Origin: Pseudomonas bubulae
Lineage (GTDB): Bacteria; Pseudomonadota; Gammaproteobacteria; Pseudomonadales; Pseudomonadaceae
Length of the DNA: 64,000 nt
Assembly (NCBI RefSeq): GCF_037023725.1
Contig: NZ_CP146077.1
Coordinates: forward strand, 781,001-845,000
Direction: 5' to 3'
Shown: positions 1-8,161 of the stretch, one piece after another
How the letters are laid out: the number at the start of each line of letters is the position of its first letter
How positions within the stretch are numbered: position 1 is the first letter of the stretch
Notes under the pieces: generated by a model
The model's input: the letters and a program-made list of their open reading frames with translations, nothing else
What the model was told of the DNA's origin: nothing
The model's database searches: none
Made by a program: the position numbers and the translations under genes

Positions 1-2
1 CC

Positions 3-611
3 CTGCTTTTCCATGAGTTGGGTTGTTGCATGAAGCAACTGCTGACCCGCAGTCCCTACGGTACATTTTCCCGCGTGGATGTACTGAATGCTGAGGCGTC
101 CGGGTTTTCAGGCAAATGCGCTGAAAAGTGGTGCTGGTCACGGGACGGTCTGCGCTGGTTGGCCAGGCATGCCCAGCATGACAGTGAGCTGACCTATGAG
201 CAGATAGACCAAGTACTTGAAGCGCGCAGTGCCGAGCGTTGGCTTGAAATGGCCCGCGAGCTTGGGCTTGCGCTGTTTGATTTTGAACTGCACCGCACCT
301 GGGGCGATGGCCGCAGCGTGGAAGAGATCTGGCGCAGTGCACACAATGAACTCCAGCCCTTACCGTTGGCGCAGAACGACCGATCTGCCAACACTTTCGA
401 TGCGATCGTCTCGGGCCATGATGGCGCTTATTTCGTCAATGAATGGGCCGAAGCGATGGCTGAGCAGGTTTTTGCAAGGTTTGAACAGCAAGGTGTGTTT
501 AACCCGCAAACGGGCTTGGCCTATCGCGAAGCCTTCCATGCACCGGGCATCGAACGCCCGCTGCATGAGTCTTTCGAGGTGTTTATGGGCCAGCCGCCCG
601 CGAGCGTGTAG
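3..611 (+). CDS. M3-family (oligopeptidase A/PrlC-like) protein, C-terminal part, degenerate active site
   Basis: The open frame runs in from the window edge, so the gene is 5'-truncated here. The C-terminal half matches the thimet/oligopeptidase A fold: an ENWCW-like element (AEKWCW), an FDF..H stretch, a GAYF..EWAEAM segment where M3 enzymes have GYYSY.WAEV, then FNPQTG and F..F.G..P at the end. The zinc motif HEFGH appears as HELGC, so the second zinc histidine is a cysteine. The usual downstream glutamate in VELPSQ is also not conserved (ASGFSG). The frame is intact to a normal C-terminus. This looks like a maintained pseudo-peptidase rather than a broken gene. Family membership is fairly sure; lack of peptidase activity is inference. 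Confidence 0.7.
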   Translation: MLFHELGCCMKQLLTRSPYGTFSRVDVLNAEASGFSGKCAEKWCWSRDGLRWLARHAQHDSELTYEQIDQVLEARSAERWLEMARELGLALFDFELHRTWGDGRSVEEIWRSAHNELQPLPLAQNDRSANTFDAIVSGHDGAYFVNEWAEAMAEQVFARFEQQGVFNPQTGLAYREAFHAPGIERPLHESFEVFMGQPPASV

Positions 612-617
612 GTATCT

Positions 618-1250
618 TCAGGACTTGAGCCAGTTCTTCACCACGCATGAAGCAAAAGGGCTGGTACTGCATGCGCCGCTGCTCAGGGCTGCGCGCAACT
701 GTGGGATATCCGCCTTCATCATGTAGCTCTCGCCATCTTTGTGGTGCGAGTTTTCGCCAAAGCCGCCCTGGGTCATTTCTTTCAGGGCGTCTTCCTTGCT
801 CCAGTCCTGCACGACCACGCGGTACATCGCCGCCATCAGCCCGGTACGGTCCGAACCGTGCTTGCAGTGCATCAATACAGGGCCCTGTGCTTGTGCCGTC
901 TGGATGGCACGCAGCGCGGCCAGCACATCGGTGTCATCTACATGGTTGGTGCGATAAGGCAGTTGGACTTGAGCGACGCCTGGAGTCTTGAGCCAGGAGC
1001 TGTCGGCATCAGGCAAGAAGTTGATGACGGTGGTTATCTGTAATTTTTCCAGCAGCGGCTGCGCGGCACTGTCAGGCAGTGCGCTGCGGTACAGGGTCGG
1101 GGACATTTGATAGAGGTTGTATTGCGTGGCAATGGGCTGTGCCCACTGTACAGGCCGGGCCTGGGCTGTTTCGTCGGCCAGGGCCTGAGGCACAGAAAAC
1201 GCTGCCAGCAAGGTCAGGCACAGAGCAGGAAAAAACCGGGCTTTGGGCAT
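618..1250 (-). CDS. tpbA: TpbA-like periplasmic dual-specificity/tyrosine phosphatase
   Basis: A 210-residue protein with an N-terminal signal peptide (cleavage near ALA-DE, about residue 26) and the cysteine-phosphatase signature HCKHGSDRTG, with catalytic Cys129 and Arg135 and an upstream acidic pair at 105-106 as candidate general acid. The NLYQMSPTLYRSALP and MYRVVVQ.W segments closely resemble P. aeruginosa TpbA. That enzyme dephosphorylates the membrane diguanylate cyclase TpbB (YfiN) from the periplasmic side and lowers c-di-GMP and biofilm. The gene is convergent with the M3-like gene (6-base gap). No tpbB homologue is in the window, so the target here is inferred. Confidence 0.85.
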   Translation of the reverse strand: MPKARFFPALCLTLLAAFSVPQALADETAQARPVQWAQPIATQYNLYQMSPTLYRSALPDSAAQPLLEKLQITTVINFLPDADSSWLKTPGVAQVQLPYRTNHVDDTDVLAALRAIQTAQAQGPVLMHCKHGSDRTGLMAAMYRVVVQDWSKEDALKEMTQGGFGENSHHKDGESYMMKADIPQLRAALSSGACSTSPFASCVVKNWLKS

Positions 1251-1550
1251 ATCAGTTCGACCATTAACAAAGAATTTGGAAGTTGAAACGCTAGATTGAG
1301 GGATGACTTATCAAAACTGTGTCAGGCATTTGTCAAAAAAGCGTGAGGGCGCAGCCAGTGATGGCCTGATGCTATTGGTGCGGCAAATTTACGCATGAAA
1401 CGATTCATCTGGTCGCCTGGCCTGTTAGTATTTGTAACCAAACTTTGCCTGCGTCTTTTTTCTCAGGTCGATTTCGACCCGTATCGCTGCCAAAACGAAA
1501 AGCTGCCCATGAGCGGCTGTAATCCGTGAATGCCTGATGAGGTGCCCCGC
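1251..1550. other. Divergent intergenic region tpbA / dehydrogenase operon
   Basis: About 300 bases between the divergent tpbA and the gluconate-dehydrogenase-type operon. It must carry both promoters. No repeat, strong terminator or RNA gene was recognised. GAGGTG stands 7 bases before the ATG at 1551 and decides that start. Confidence 0.4.
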
Positions 1551-2291
1551 ATGTCTGAGCAAGACAACCCCCGGCGTGAGTTTTTGCGCAAAACCCTGAC
1601 CCTGATTCCAGTGGTCACTGTTGCGAGCACGGGCCTGGGTGGTTCCGTTCTGATGGCTACGCCAGACGCTCAAGCCGCACCGGTCGCTGCGCCGCCCGTT
1701 GCCGCATCAGGCCCGGCCTATGAACCAACGTACTTCACGGCTGAAGAGTGGGCGTTCGTTAACGCCGCCGTCGCGCGTCTGATCCCGGCTGACGAGCAAG
1801 GCCCGGGGGCGCTCGAAGCTGGCGTTCCGGAATATATCGACCGTCAGATGAACACGCCTTACGCCAGCGGCGCGCTGTGGTTTATGCAGGGGCCGTTCAA
1901 TGCCGACGCTGCGCCGGAAATGGGCTGGCAGAGCAAACTGGTGCCAAAACAGATCTATCGCCTGGGCATTGCTGCCACGGAGGAGCTCTGCAAAAAAGCC
2001 TATAACTCAACATTTGCTGGGCTAGACAGCGCTACCCGAGACGAAGTGCTCAAACAGCTGGAAGCCGGCACGCCTAAATTCGATAGCGTCCCGGCCAAGA
2101 TGTTTTTCAGCTTTTTGCTGCAAAACACCAAGGAAGGCTTCTTTTGCGACCCTATTCACGGTGGCAACAAAGGCATGATCGGCTGGACCATGATCGGCTT
2201 CCCCGGCGCGCGCGCTGATTTCATGGACTGGGTAGAACGCAACGAGCAATACCCCTTCCCGGCAGTTTCCATTCGCGGCGAGAGGGCTTGA
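1551..2291 (+). CDS. Gluconate 2-dehydrogenase-type subunit 3 (gamma, Tat-exported)
   Basis: Small subunit of a heterotrimeric, membrane-associated FAD dehydrogenase. The N-terminus carries a twin-arginine signal (RREFLRKT, arginines at residues 8-9) followed by a hydrophobic stretch and an A-rich cleavage region. The rest (YFTAEEWAFVNAAVARLIPAD, a mid HR/QMN segment, C-terminal GWTMIGFPGA) is typical of the gluconate 2-dehydrogenase subunit 3 family. The ATG at 1551 is chosen for its GAGGTG site; an in-frame ATG 21 bases upstream is less well placed. In this family the small subunit carries the folded FAD subunit across the inner membrane. The next gene starts 2 bases after this stop. Gluconate is the likeliest substrate, but other polyols or sugars are possible. 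Confidence 0.85.
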   Translation: MSEQDNPRREFLRKTLTLIPVVTVASTGLGGSVLMATPDAQAAPVAAPPVAASGPAYEPTYFTAEEWAFVNAAVARLIPADEQGPGALEAGVPEYIDRQMNTPYASGALWFMQGPFNADAAPEMGWQSKLVPKQIYRLGIAATEELCKKAYNSTFAGLDSATRDEVLKQLEAGTPKFDSVPAKMFFSFLLQNTKEGFFCDPIHGGNKGMIGWTMIGFPGARADFMDWVERNEQYPFPAVSIRGERA

Positions 2292-2293
2292 GC

Positions 2294-4078
2294 ATGTCGA
2301 CCGTTATGAAAAAAGTTGATGCAGTAATCGTTGGTTTCGGTTGGACCGGCGCGATCATGGCCAAAGAGCTGACCGAAGCCGGCCTGAATGTTGTGGCCCT
2401 GGAGCGCGGTCCGATGCAGGACACCTATCCAGACGGCAACTATCCACAGGTCATCGACGAACTTACCTACAGCGTGCGCAAAAAGCTGTTCCAGGACGTC
2501 TCCAAAGAAACCGTCACCATTCGCCATAGCGTCAATGACGTGGCCCTGCCCAACCGCCAGTTGGGCGCTTTCCTGCCGGGTAACGGTGTGGGCGGTGCAG
2601 GCTTGCACTGGTCGGGTGTGCACTTTCGGGTCGACCCGATCGAACTGCGCATGCGCAGCCATTACGAAGAGCGTTACGGCAAGAACTTTATCCCCAAGGA
2701 CATGACCATCCAGGACTTCGGCGTCAGCTACGAAGAGCTGGAGCCGTTCTTCGACTATGCCGAAAAGGTTTTTGGTACGTCGGGTCAGGCCTGGACCGTC
2801 AATGGCCAACGGGTCGGTGAAGGCAAGGGCGGCAACCCTTATGCGCCGGACCGTTCGGACCACTTTCCGTTGGTGTCGCAGAAGAACACCTACTCCGCAC
2901 AGCTGTTTCAGAAAGCGGCCAATGAGGTTGGCTACAAGCCTTATAACCTGCCGTCGGCAAACACCTCCGGGCCATACACCAACCCCTATGGCGCGCAGAT
3001 GGGTCCGTGCAACTTCTGCGGTTTTTGCAGCGGTTATGTCTGCTACATGTATTCCAAGGCATCGCCCAACGTAAACATTCTTCCTGCCCTGAAGCCGTTG
3101 CCGAACTTCGAGCTGCGCCCGAATGCCCATGTGATCCGGGTCAACCTGGACAGCAGCAAAACCAAGGCTACCGGCGTGACCTATATCGATGCCCTGGGCC
3201 GAGAAATCGAGCAGCAGGCCGATCTGGTGATCCTGGGCGCGTTCCAGTTCCACAATGTGCGTCTGATGTTGTTGTCGGGCATTGGCAAGCCGTATGACCC
3301 GAAAACCGGCGAAGGTGTTGTCGGTAAAAACTTTGCTTACCAGAACATGGGCACCATCAAGGCCTACTTCGACAAAGACGTGCACACCAATAACTTTATC
3401 GGTGCAGGCGGCAATGGCGTGGCAATTGATGATTTCAACGCCGACAACTTCGACCACGGGCCGCACGGTTTTGTCGGCGGCTCGCCGATGTGGGTCAACC
3501 AGGCCGGTAGCCGGCCGATTGCAGGCACGTCCAACCCGCCGGGTACGCCGGCTTGGGGCAGCGCGTGGAAGCGTGCAACCGCCGATTACTACACTCACCA
3601 AGTGTCGATGGACGCCCACGGTGCGCATCAGTCCTACCGTGGCAACTACCTCGATCTGGACCCGGTGTATCGCGATGCCTACGGCCAGCCGTTGCTACGC
3701 ATGACGTTCGACTGGCAAGAAAACGACATCAAGATGAACCGTTTCATGATGGAAAAAATGGGCAAGATCGCCGAAGCGATGAACCCCAAGGCCATTGCGC
3801 GTATCGGCAAACAAGTGGGTGACCACTTCAATACGTCGTCGTACCAGACCACCCACCTTAATGGTGGAGCGATCATGGGGACCAACCCGAAAACCAGTGC
3901 ACTGAACCGTTACCTGCAAAGCTGGGACGTGCACAACGTGTTTGTGCCGGGTGCATCGGCTTTCCCACAAGGTTTGGGCTACAACCCTACGGGGCTGGTG
4001 GCTGCATTGACCTATTGGTCGGCGCGGGCAATCCGTGAGCAGTATCTGAAGAACCCCGGCCCACTGGTTCAGGCATAA
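2294..4078 (+). CDS. GMC-family FAD dehydrogenase large subunit (gluconate 2-dehydrogenase type)
   Basis: Catalytic flavoprotein of about 594 residues. An N-terminal FAD-binding Rossmann motif (VIVGFGWTG) is followed by a conserved E-R-G, a GNGVGGAGLHWSG segment, and the GMC C-terminal signature (ASAFPQGLGYNPTG after an H.NGGA.MG element). There is no signal peptide, consistent with export piggy-backed on the Tat subunit just upstream. A cysteine cluster at 239, 242, 245 and 250 sits where related sugar dehydrogenases bind a 3Fe-4S cluster that passes electrons to the cytochrome subunit. The ATG at 2294 is preferred over the upstream TTG, which overlaps the previous stop. Periplasmic oxidation of gluconate to 2-ketogluconate is the best guess. 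Confidence 0.87.
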   Translation: MSTVMKKVDAVIVGFGWTGAIMAKELTEAGLNVVALERGPMQDTYPDGNYPQVIDELTYSVRKKLFQDVSKETVTIRHSVNDVALPNRQLGAFLPGNGVGGAGLHWSGVHFRVDPIELRMRSHYEERYGKNFIPKDMTIQDFGVSYEELEPFFDYAEKVFGTSGQAWTVNGQRVGEGKGGNPYAPDRSDHFPLVSQKNTYSAQLFQKAANEVGYKPYNLPSANTSGPYTNPYGAQMGPCNFCGFCSGYVCYMYSKASPNVNILPALKPLPNFELRPNAHVIRVNLDSSKTKATGVTYIDALGREIEQQADLVILGAFQFHNVRLMLLSGIGKPYDPKTGEGVVGKNFAYQNMGTIKAYFDKDVHTNNFIGAGGNGVAIDDFNADNFDHGPHGFVGGSPMWVNQAGSRPIAGTSNPPGTPAWGSAWKRATADYYTHQVSMDAHGAHQSYRGNYLDLDPVYRDAYGQPLLRMTFDWQENDIKMNRFMMEKMGKIAEAMNPKAIARIGKQVGDHFNTSSYQTTHLNGGAIMGTNPKTSALNRYLQSWDVHNVFVPGASAFPQGLGYNPTGLVAALTYWSARAIREQYLKNPGPLVQA

Positions 4079-4090
4079 GGAGCGATGACC

Positions 4091-5341
4091 ATGAAAGCAC
4101 TTGTTATCGCAACCCTGAGCCTGCTCGCCAGCTTTTCGGCGGTGGCCGCTGAAAGCGACCCGCAGGCGTTGATCAAACAAGGTGAATATCTCGCCCGTGC
4201 CGGTGACTGCGTGGCGTGCCATACGGCCAAGGGCGGCAAGCCGTTCGCCGGTGGCCTGGCGATGGAGACGCCGATCGGCACCATTTATTCGACTAACATC
4301 ACGCCAGACAAAAACGGCATTGGCACTTACAGCTTTGAAGATTTCGACAAAGCCGTGCGTCACGGTGTTGCTCAGAACGGCAGCACCTTGTATCCGGCCA
4401 TGCCGTATCCGTCCTATGCACGGGTCAACGAGGCCGATATGCGGGCGTTGTATGCCTACTTCATGAAGGGCGTTAAACCTGTCGAGCAAGCGAACCAGGA
4501 AGCCGATATCCCGTGGCCGTTGAGCATGCGCTGGCCGCTGGCGATCTGGCGCTGGCTGTTTGCCCCTGCGGTTGAAGATTTCAAGCCGCAAGCCGGGCAG
4601 GACGCGGTAGTTAGTCGTGGGGCGTATCTGGTGGAAGGCTTGGGCCACTGCGGTGCATGCCATACGCCACGGGCCCTGACCATGCAGGAAAAAGCCTTGA
4701 GTGCCAGTGATAGCCCGGCATTTCTGTCAGGCAGTGCACCGCTGGAAGGCTGGATCGCGAAGAACCTGCGCGGTGATCACAAGGACGGTCTGGGCAGCTG
4801 GAGCGAAGACCAGCTGGTGCAGTTCCTCAAGACCGGTCGCAGTGATCGCAGTGCGGTATTTGGCGGCATGAGCGATGTGATCGTACACAGCATGCAGTAC
4901 ATGTCCGACGCTGATCTGACGGCCATTGCCCGTTACCTGAAGTCGTTGCCAGCGGTGAATCCGGCTGACAAACCGCATCAGTACAACCCGGCAGTGGCGG
5001 ACGCCCTGTGGAACGGTGATGACAGCAAGCGTGGCGCTGCGGTGTACATCGACAACTGTGCGGCTTGCCATCGTACCGACGGTCACGGCTATACCCGTGT
5101 GTTCCCTGCCCTGGCGGGCAACCCGGTATTGCAGTCGGCCGACCCGACGTCGTTGATACATATCGTGCTTAAGGGGGGGACGTTGCCTGCAACGCATACA
5201 GCGCCATCAACGTTCACCATGCCCGCATTCGACTGGCGTTTGTCGGATCAGGAAGTGGCCGATGTGGTCAATTTCATCCGCACCAGTTGGGGCAACCAGG
5301 CGGCTGAGGTGAAGGCCGGGGATGTGAAGGCGATTCGTTAA
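4091..5341 (+). CDS. Triheme cytochrome c subunit of the FAD dehydrogenase
   Basis: Membrane-anchored electron acceptor of the dehydrogenase, passing electrons to ubiquinone. It has a signal peptide (LSLLASFSAVAA) and three heme c sites, CVACH (40-44), CGACH (187-191) and CAACH (323-327), the usual three of gluconate, sorbitol and aldehyde dehydrogenase cytochromes. The start was set by the AAGGAG at 4077-4082: it is 8 bases from the ATG at 4091 but only 2 from the ATG at 4085. Third gene of an operon ordered gamma, FAD, cytochrome. A REP pair follows the stop and separates it from the convergent solute-binding gene. Confidence 0.9.
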   Translation: MKALVIATLSLLASFSAVAAESDPQALIKQGEYLARAGDCVACHTAKGGKPFAGGLAMETPIGTIYSTNITPDKNGIGTYSFEDFDKAVRHGVAQNGSTLYPAMPYPSYARVNEADMRALYAYFMKGVKPVEQANQEADIPWPLSMRWPLAIWRWLFAPAVEDFKPQAGQDAVVSRGAYLVEGLGHCGACHTPRALTMQEKALSASDSPAFLSGSAPLEGWIAKNLRGDHKDGLGSWSEDQLVQFLKTGRSDRSAVFGGMSDVIVHSMQYMSDADLTAIARYLKSLPAVNPADKPHQYNPAVADALWNGDDSKRGAAVYIDNCAACHRTDGHGYTRVFPALAGNPVLQSADPTSLIHIVLKGGTLPATHTAPSTFTMPAFDWRLSDQEVADVVNFIRTSWGNQAAEVKAGDVKAIR

Positions 5342-5354
5342 CCCTGAGTATTCG

Positions 5355-5439
5355 GTGGGAGCGGGCTTGCTCGCGATGCAGACAACTCGGTATGCCTGAC
5401 TTACCGAGTCGCTCCCATCGCGGGCAAGCCTGCTCCCAC
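5355..5439. repeat. REP-type inverted pair
   Basis: The left arm begins GTGGGAGCGGGCTTGCTCGC and the right arm ends GCCTGCTCCCAC, with a second internal inverted pair around CTCGGTA/TACCGAG. It is the GCGGGCTTGCTCGCGA subclass also found near 17.4, 31.0, 45.9, 50.1 and 59.1 kb. It lies between the ends of two convergent genes. Confidence 0.85.
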
Positions 5440-5448
5440 ATTGGGTCT

Positions 5449-6090
5449 TCAGGGCTGTCTTGCAGACATCCCGAACCACTTCTGCGACAACGCCTCCAGC
5501 CTCCCGTCTGCCTTGATCCGCTGCAAGGCCTTGTCCAGGCTGGCCTGGAACGCCGGGTTGCCTTTCTGGAAGGGGATCACCAGGGCAACCTCCTCATCTG
5601 TGACCGGCGTTTTCTGCGCCACCGTGACCAATGGCCCACGTTCGACAAACCCATTGCCCTGAGCTACGCCTAAAGTCTGGCCTTGAAACATTGCAAGGCT
5701 GTTGAGTGAGCGCGGCTGCTCTTGCCGGGCAATCGTCTGCGCTGGCAGATGGCTGTAAGGTTCGCTGAAATCGAACCGATCCTGGAGTTCCTGGGTCAAA
5801 GCCACATGATTGATCGCGACATCGTATTTGCCGCTCTCAACCCCTGACAGCAAGTCAGCGTTACCGGTGACCAGAATGGAGGAATGTACTTCCAGTTCCT
5901 GAGCCAGCAACTCGGCCAGTTCAACGTCAAAGCCGGTCAGACGCCCGTCCTGCTTGAAGCTGAACGGTGCCATGTCGGCTTCCAGGGCTATGCGCAGTTC
6001 ACCACGGTCGTTGATGTCGTCGATCAGTTCGGCCTGAGCAAAAGGGCTCGCCAGTGGCAGTAAAAGCATCAGGCCCGGCAATAAACGCAT
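5449..6090 (-). CDS. Transporter substrate-binding protein (SBP_bac_3 family)
   Basis: About 213 residues with a signal peptide (LLPGLMLLLPLASPFAQA) followed by the family-3 periplasmic binding fold: RGELRIALEADMAPFSF, then GRLTGFDVELAELLAQEL, with late motifs VALVIPFQKGN and LSQKWFG. The ATG at 6090 has AAGGAG 6 bases upstream; an upstream in-frame ATG at 6126 lacks one. No permease or ATPase gene is adjacent, so it is an orphan amino-acid-type binding protein or a sensor partner. The ligand cannot be read from the sequence. Confidence 0.8.
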   Translation of the reverse strand: MRLLPGLMLLLPLASPFAQAELIDDINDRGELRIALEADMAPFSFKQDGRLTGFDVELAELLAQELEVHSSILVTGNADLLSGVESGKYDVAINHVALTQELQDRFDFSEPYSHLPAQTIARQEQPRSLNSLAMFQGQTLGVAQGNGFVERGPLVTVAQKTPVTDEEVALVIPFQKGNPAFQASLDKALQRIKADGRLEALSQKWFGMSARQP

Positions 6091-6229
6091 GGTCACTCCT
6101 TTGGTTGGGATGCAAGCGAATCGCATTTAACGTTCGCTTTGCTTTATGTTGGTCACTTGCGGGGTTGGACAACGGTTTGGCTCTAAGTTGTCAGGCACCG
6201 AAGAATTTTGCAAAAAACCGGAGAAAAAA

Positions 6230-6667
6230 ATGAAAGCTCTACTGTCTCGTGTTGCGCTGGCTTCTGTATTGATGGGCGCTTCGGTCATGGCCACAGCGGC
6301 TGGCCTGGAATCGGAGCCTGCACCAAAAGGCGCCAAAGTGTTTATCGTCGAACCTAAAGACGGTGCCACAGTTGATCATACTTTCACCGTTAAATTCGGT
6401 ATTGAAGGCATGCCTCTGGCGCCTATCACCGAGGCCACGCCGCATGCGGGCCATCACCACCTGCTGATCGATGTCGACCAGTTGCCGGCCGAGAACGCAC
6501 CGATCCCGGCCGATGCCAACCATATCCATTTCGGCAAGGCCCAGACCGAAACCCAGGTCACCCTGCCACCTGGCAAGCACACCCTGCAACTGGTGCTGGG
6601 TAACCAGGTTCATGTGCCGTTCAAGCCAAGCATCGTGTCGGAAAAAATCACGGTTAATGTGAAATAA
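6230..6667 (+). CDS. DUF4399 secreted protein
   Basis: 145 residues with a clear signal peptide (ALLSRVALASVLMGASVMATAA), then a small beta-type domain rich in histidine (THAGHHHLLID, HIHFGKAQTE, VHVPFKPS) and ending EKITVNVK. This is the DUF4399 family, periplasmic proteins of unknown function. GGAGAAAAAAA precedes the ATG at 6230. It is monocistronic, bounded by a bidirectional terminator shared with serA. The histidine clusters suggest metal binding, which is inference only. Confidence 0.8.
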   Translation: MKALLSRVALASVLMGASVMATAAGLESEPAPKGAKVFIVEPKDGATVDHTFTVKFGIEGMPLAPITEATPHAGHHHLLIDVDQLPAENAPIPADANHIHFGKAQTETQVTLPPGKHTLQLVLGNQVHVPFKPSIVSEKITVNVK

Positions 6668-6682
6668 GCTTTTTCGACGCAT

Positions 6683-6713
6683 AAAAAAGGGAGACCCGAG
6701 GGTCTCCCTTTTT
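6683..6713. terminator. Bidirectional Rho-independent terminator
   Basis: Perfect stem AAAAAGGGAGACC / GGTCTCCCTTTTT with a short CGAG loop and A/T runs on both sides, between the convergent DUF4399 gene and serA. Confidence 0.9.
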
Positions 6714-6725
6714 AGTGAGAGGCGT

Positions 6726-7955
6726 TTAGAACAACACGCGGCAGCGAATAGTGCCGTTGATGGTCTGCAGCTTCTCTTGCGCCAGGTCCGAAGACTCGGC
6801 GTCGACGTCGATCACTACATAGCCAACTTTCTCGTTGGTTTGCAGGAATTGGCCGGAGATGTTGATCCCGTTTTCGGCGAAGATCTTGTTGATCTCGCTC
6901 ATCACGCCCGGGATGTTCTGGTGGATGTGCAGCAGGCGGTGCTTGCCAGGGTGGGCCGGCAGGGCCACTTCCGGGAAGTTCACGGACGATACCGAGGTAC
7001 CGTTGTCGCTGTACTTGACCAATTTTTCTGCCACTTCCAGACCAATGTTGGCTTGCGCTTCAGCGGTAGAACCGCCGATGTGCGGGGTCAGGATCACGTT
7101 GTCCAGGCCACGCAGCGGGCTTTCGAACACGTCGTCGTTGGAGCGCGGTTCAACCGGGAACACGTCGATGGCGGCGCCGATCAGGTGCTTGTCCTTGATT
7201 GCGTCAGCCAGGGCGTCCAGCTCAACCACTGTGCCGCGAGCGGCGTTGATCAGAATGCCGCCCTTTTTAATGGCACGGATTTCTTTCTCGCCGATCATCC
7301 ACTGGGTGGCTGCGGTTTCCGGTACGTGCAAGGTGACGATGTCGGACATGCCCAACAGTTCGTGCAGATTGCCGACCTGGGTGGCGTTGCCCAATGGCAG
7401 CTTGGTCACGGTGTCGTAGAAGAACACCTGCATGCCCAGGCCTTCAGCCAGAACCGACAGCTGGGTACCGATCGAGCCGTAACCCACGATACCCAGCTTT
7501 TTGCCGCGGATTTCGAAGGAGTTGGCTGCGCTTTTGATCCAGCCGCCACGGTGGCAGGAAGCGTTTTTCTCAGGGATGCCACGCAACAACAGGATCGCTT
7601 CAGCCAGCACCAACTCGGCCACCGAACGGGTGTTGGAGTAAGGGGCGTTGAAAACAGCGATACCGCGTTCGCGAGCAGCGTTGAGGTCGACCTGGTTGGT
7701 GCCGATGCAGAAACAACCAACAGCGACCAGTTTCTTGGCGCAATCGAACACTTCTTCGGTCAGCTGGGTACGAGAACGGATGCCGATAAAGTGGGCATCA
7801 GCGATCTTTTCCTTCAGCTGGGCTTCAGGCAAGGAACTGGTGATGTACTCAATGCTGGTGTACCCGGCGGATTTGAGCACTTCAACAGCGGATTGGTGGA
7901 CGCCTTCCAAAAGAAGGAACTTGATCTTGCTCTTATCGAGAGAAGTCTTGCTCAT
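6726..7955 (-). CDS. serA: D-3-phosphoglycerate dehydrogenase
   Basis: First step of serine synthesis: NAD-dependent oxidation of 3-phosphoglycerate to 3-phosphohydroxypyruvate in the cytoplasm. The 409 residues match the E. coli-type short SerA. There is a catalytic/substrate domain at the N-terminus, a Rossmann motif GIVGYGSIG (about 155-163), the AARG and PHIGGST dehydrogenase signatures, and a C-terminal ACT domain (about 335-409, NIPGVMSEINKIF) for serine feedback. It starts at the MSKTSLDKSK ATG. It is divergent from the D-2-hydroxyglutarate dehydrogenase across about 206 bases. SerA-type enzymes also reduce 2-oxoglutarate to D-2-hydroxyglutarate, which the neighbour can recycle. Confidence 0.96.
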   Translation of the reverse strand: MSKTSLDKSKIKFLLLEGVHQSAVEVLKSAGYTSIEYITSSLPEAQLKEKIADAHFIGIRSRTQLTEEVFDCAKKLVAVGCFCIGTNQVDLNAARERGIAVFNAPYSNTRSVAELVLAEAILLLRGIPEKNASCHRGGWIKSAANSFEIRGKKLGIVGYGSIGTQLSVLAEGLGMQVFFYDTVTKLPLGNATQVGNLHELLGMSDIVTLHVPETAATQWMIGEKEIRAIKKGGILINAARGTVVELDALADAIKDKHLIGAAIDVFPVEPRSNDDVFESPLRGLDNVILTPHIGGSTAEAQANIGLEVAEKLVKYSDNGTSVSSVNFPEVALPAHPGKHRLLHIHQNIPGVMSEINKIFAENGINISGQFLQTNEKVGYVVIDVDAESSDLAQEKLQTINGTIRCRVLF

Positions 7956-8161
7956 CTGCGTAAACCTGTGTCCCAGAGAAAAAATGGCAGGGAATGGACA
8001 GCGCGAGCTGACCTGGCCGGCGTGAAAACCGGCCCCGAGAATCGTCCTGTGGCTCGATTCTGCGGGGGGGTCGTATGCTAGCATAAGCGCCCCGCTAAAC
8101 ACCCATTCCTGCGACGTGAAGCGTTCTCAGGATGACCATGAATTGTTCGAGAGTTCTGTTG

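Noticed and set aside
2156..3628. Long open frame on the minus strand across the GMC dehydrogenase
   Set aside because: It lies fully antisense to a well-conserved enzyme, has no recognisable domains and arises from GC-rich codon bias.
5355..5439. REP pairs as a CRISPR array
   Set aside because: The copies are scattered over 54 kb as inverted pairs, without regular spacers or cas genes.
6777..8081. Long plus-strand frame opposite serA
   Set aside because: Antisense shadow of serA, low-complexity composition, no ribosome site.
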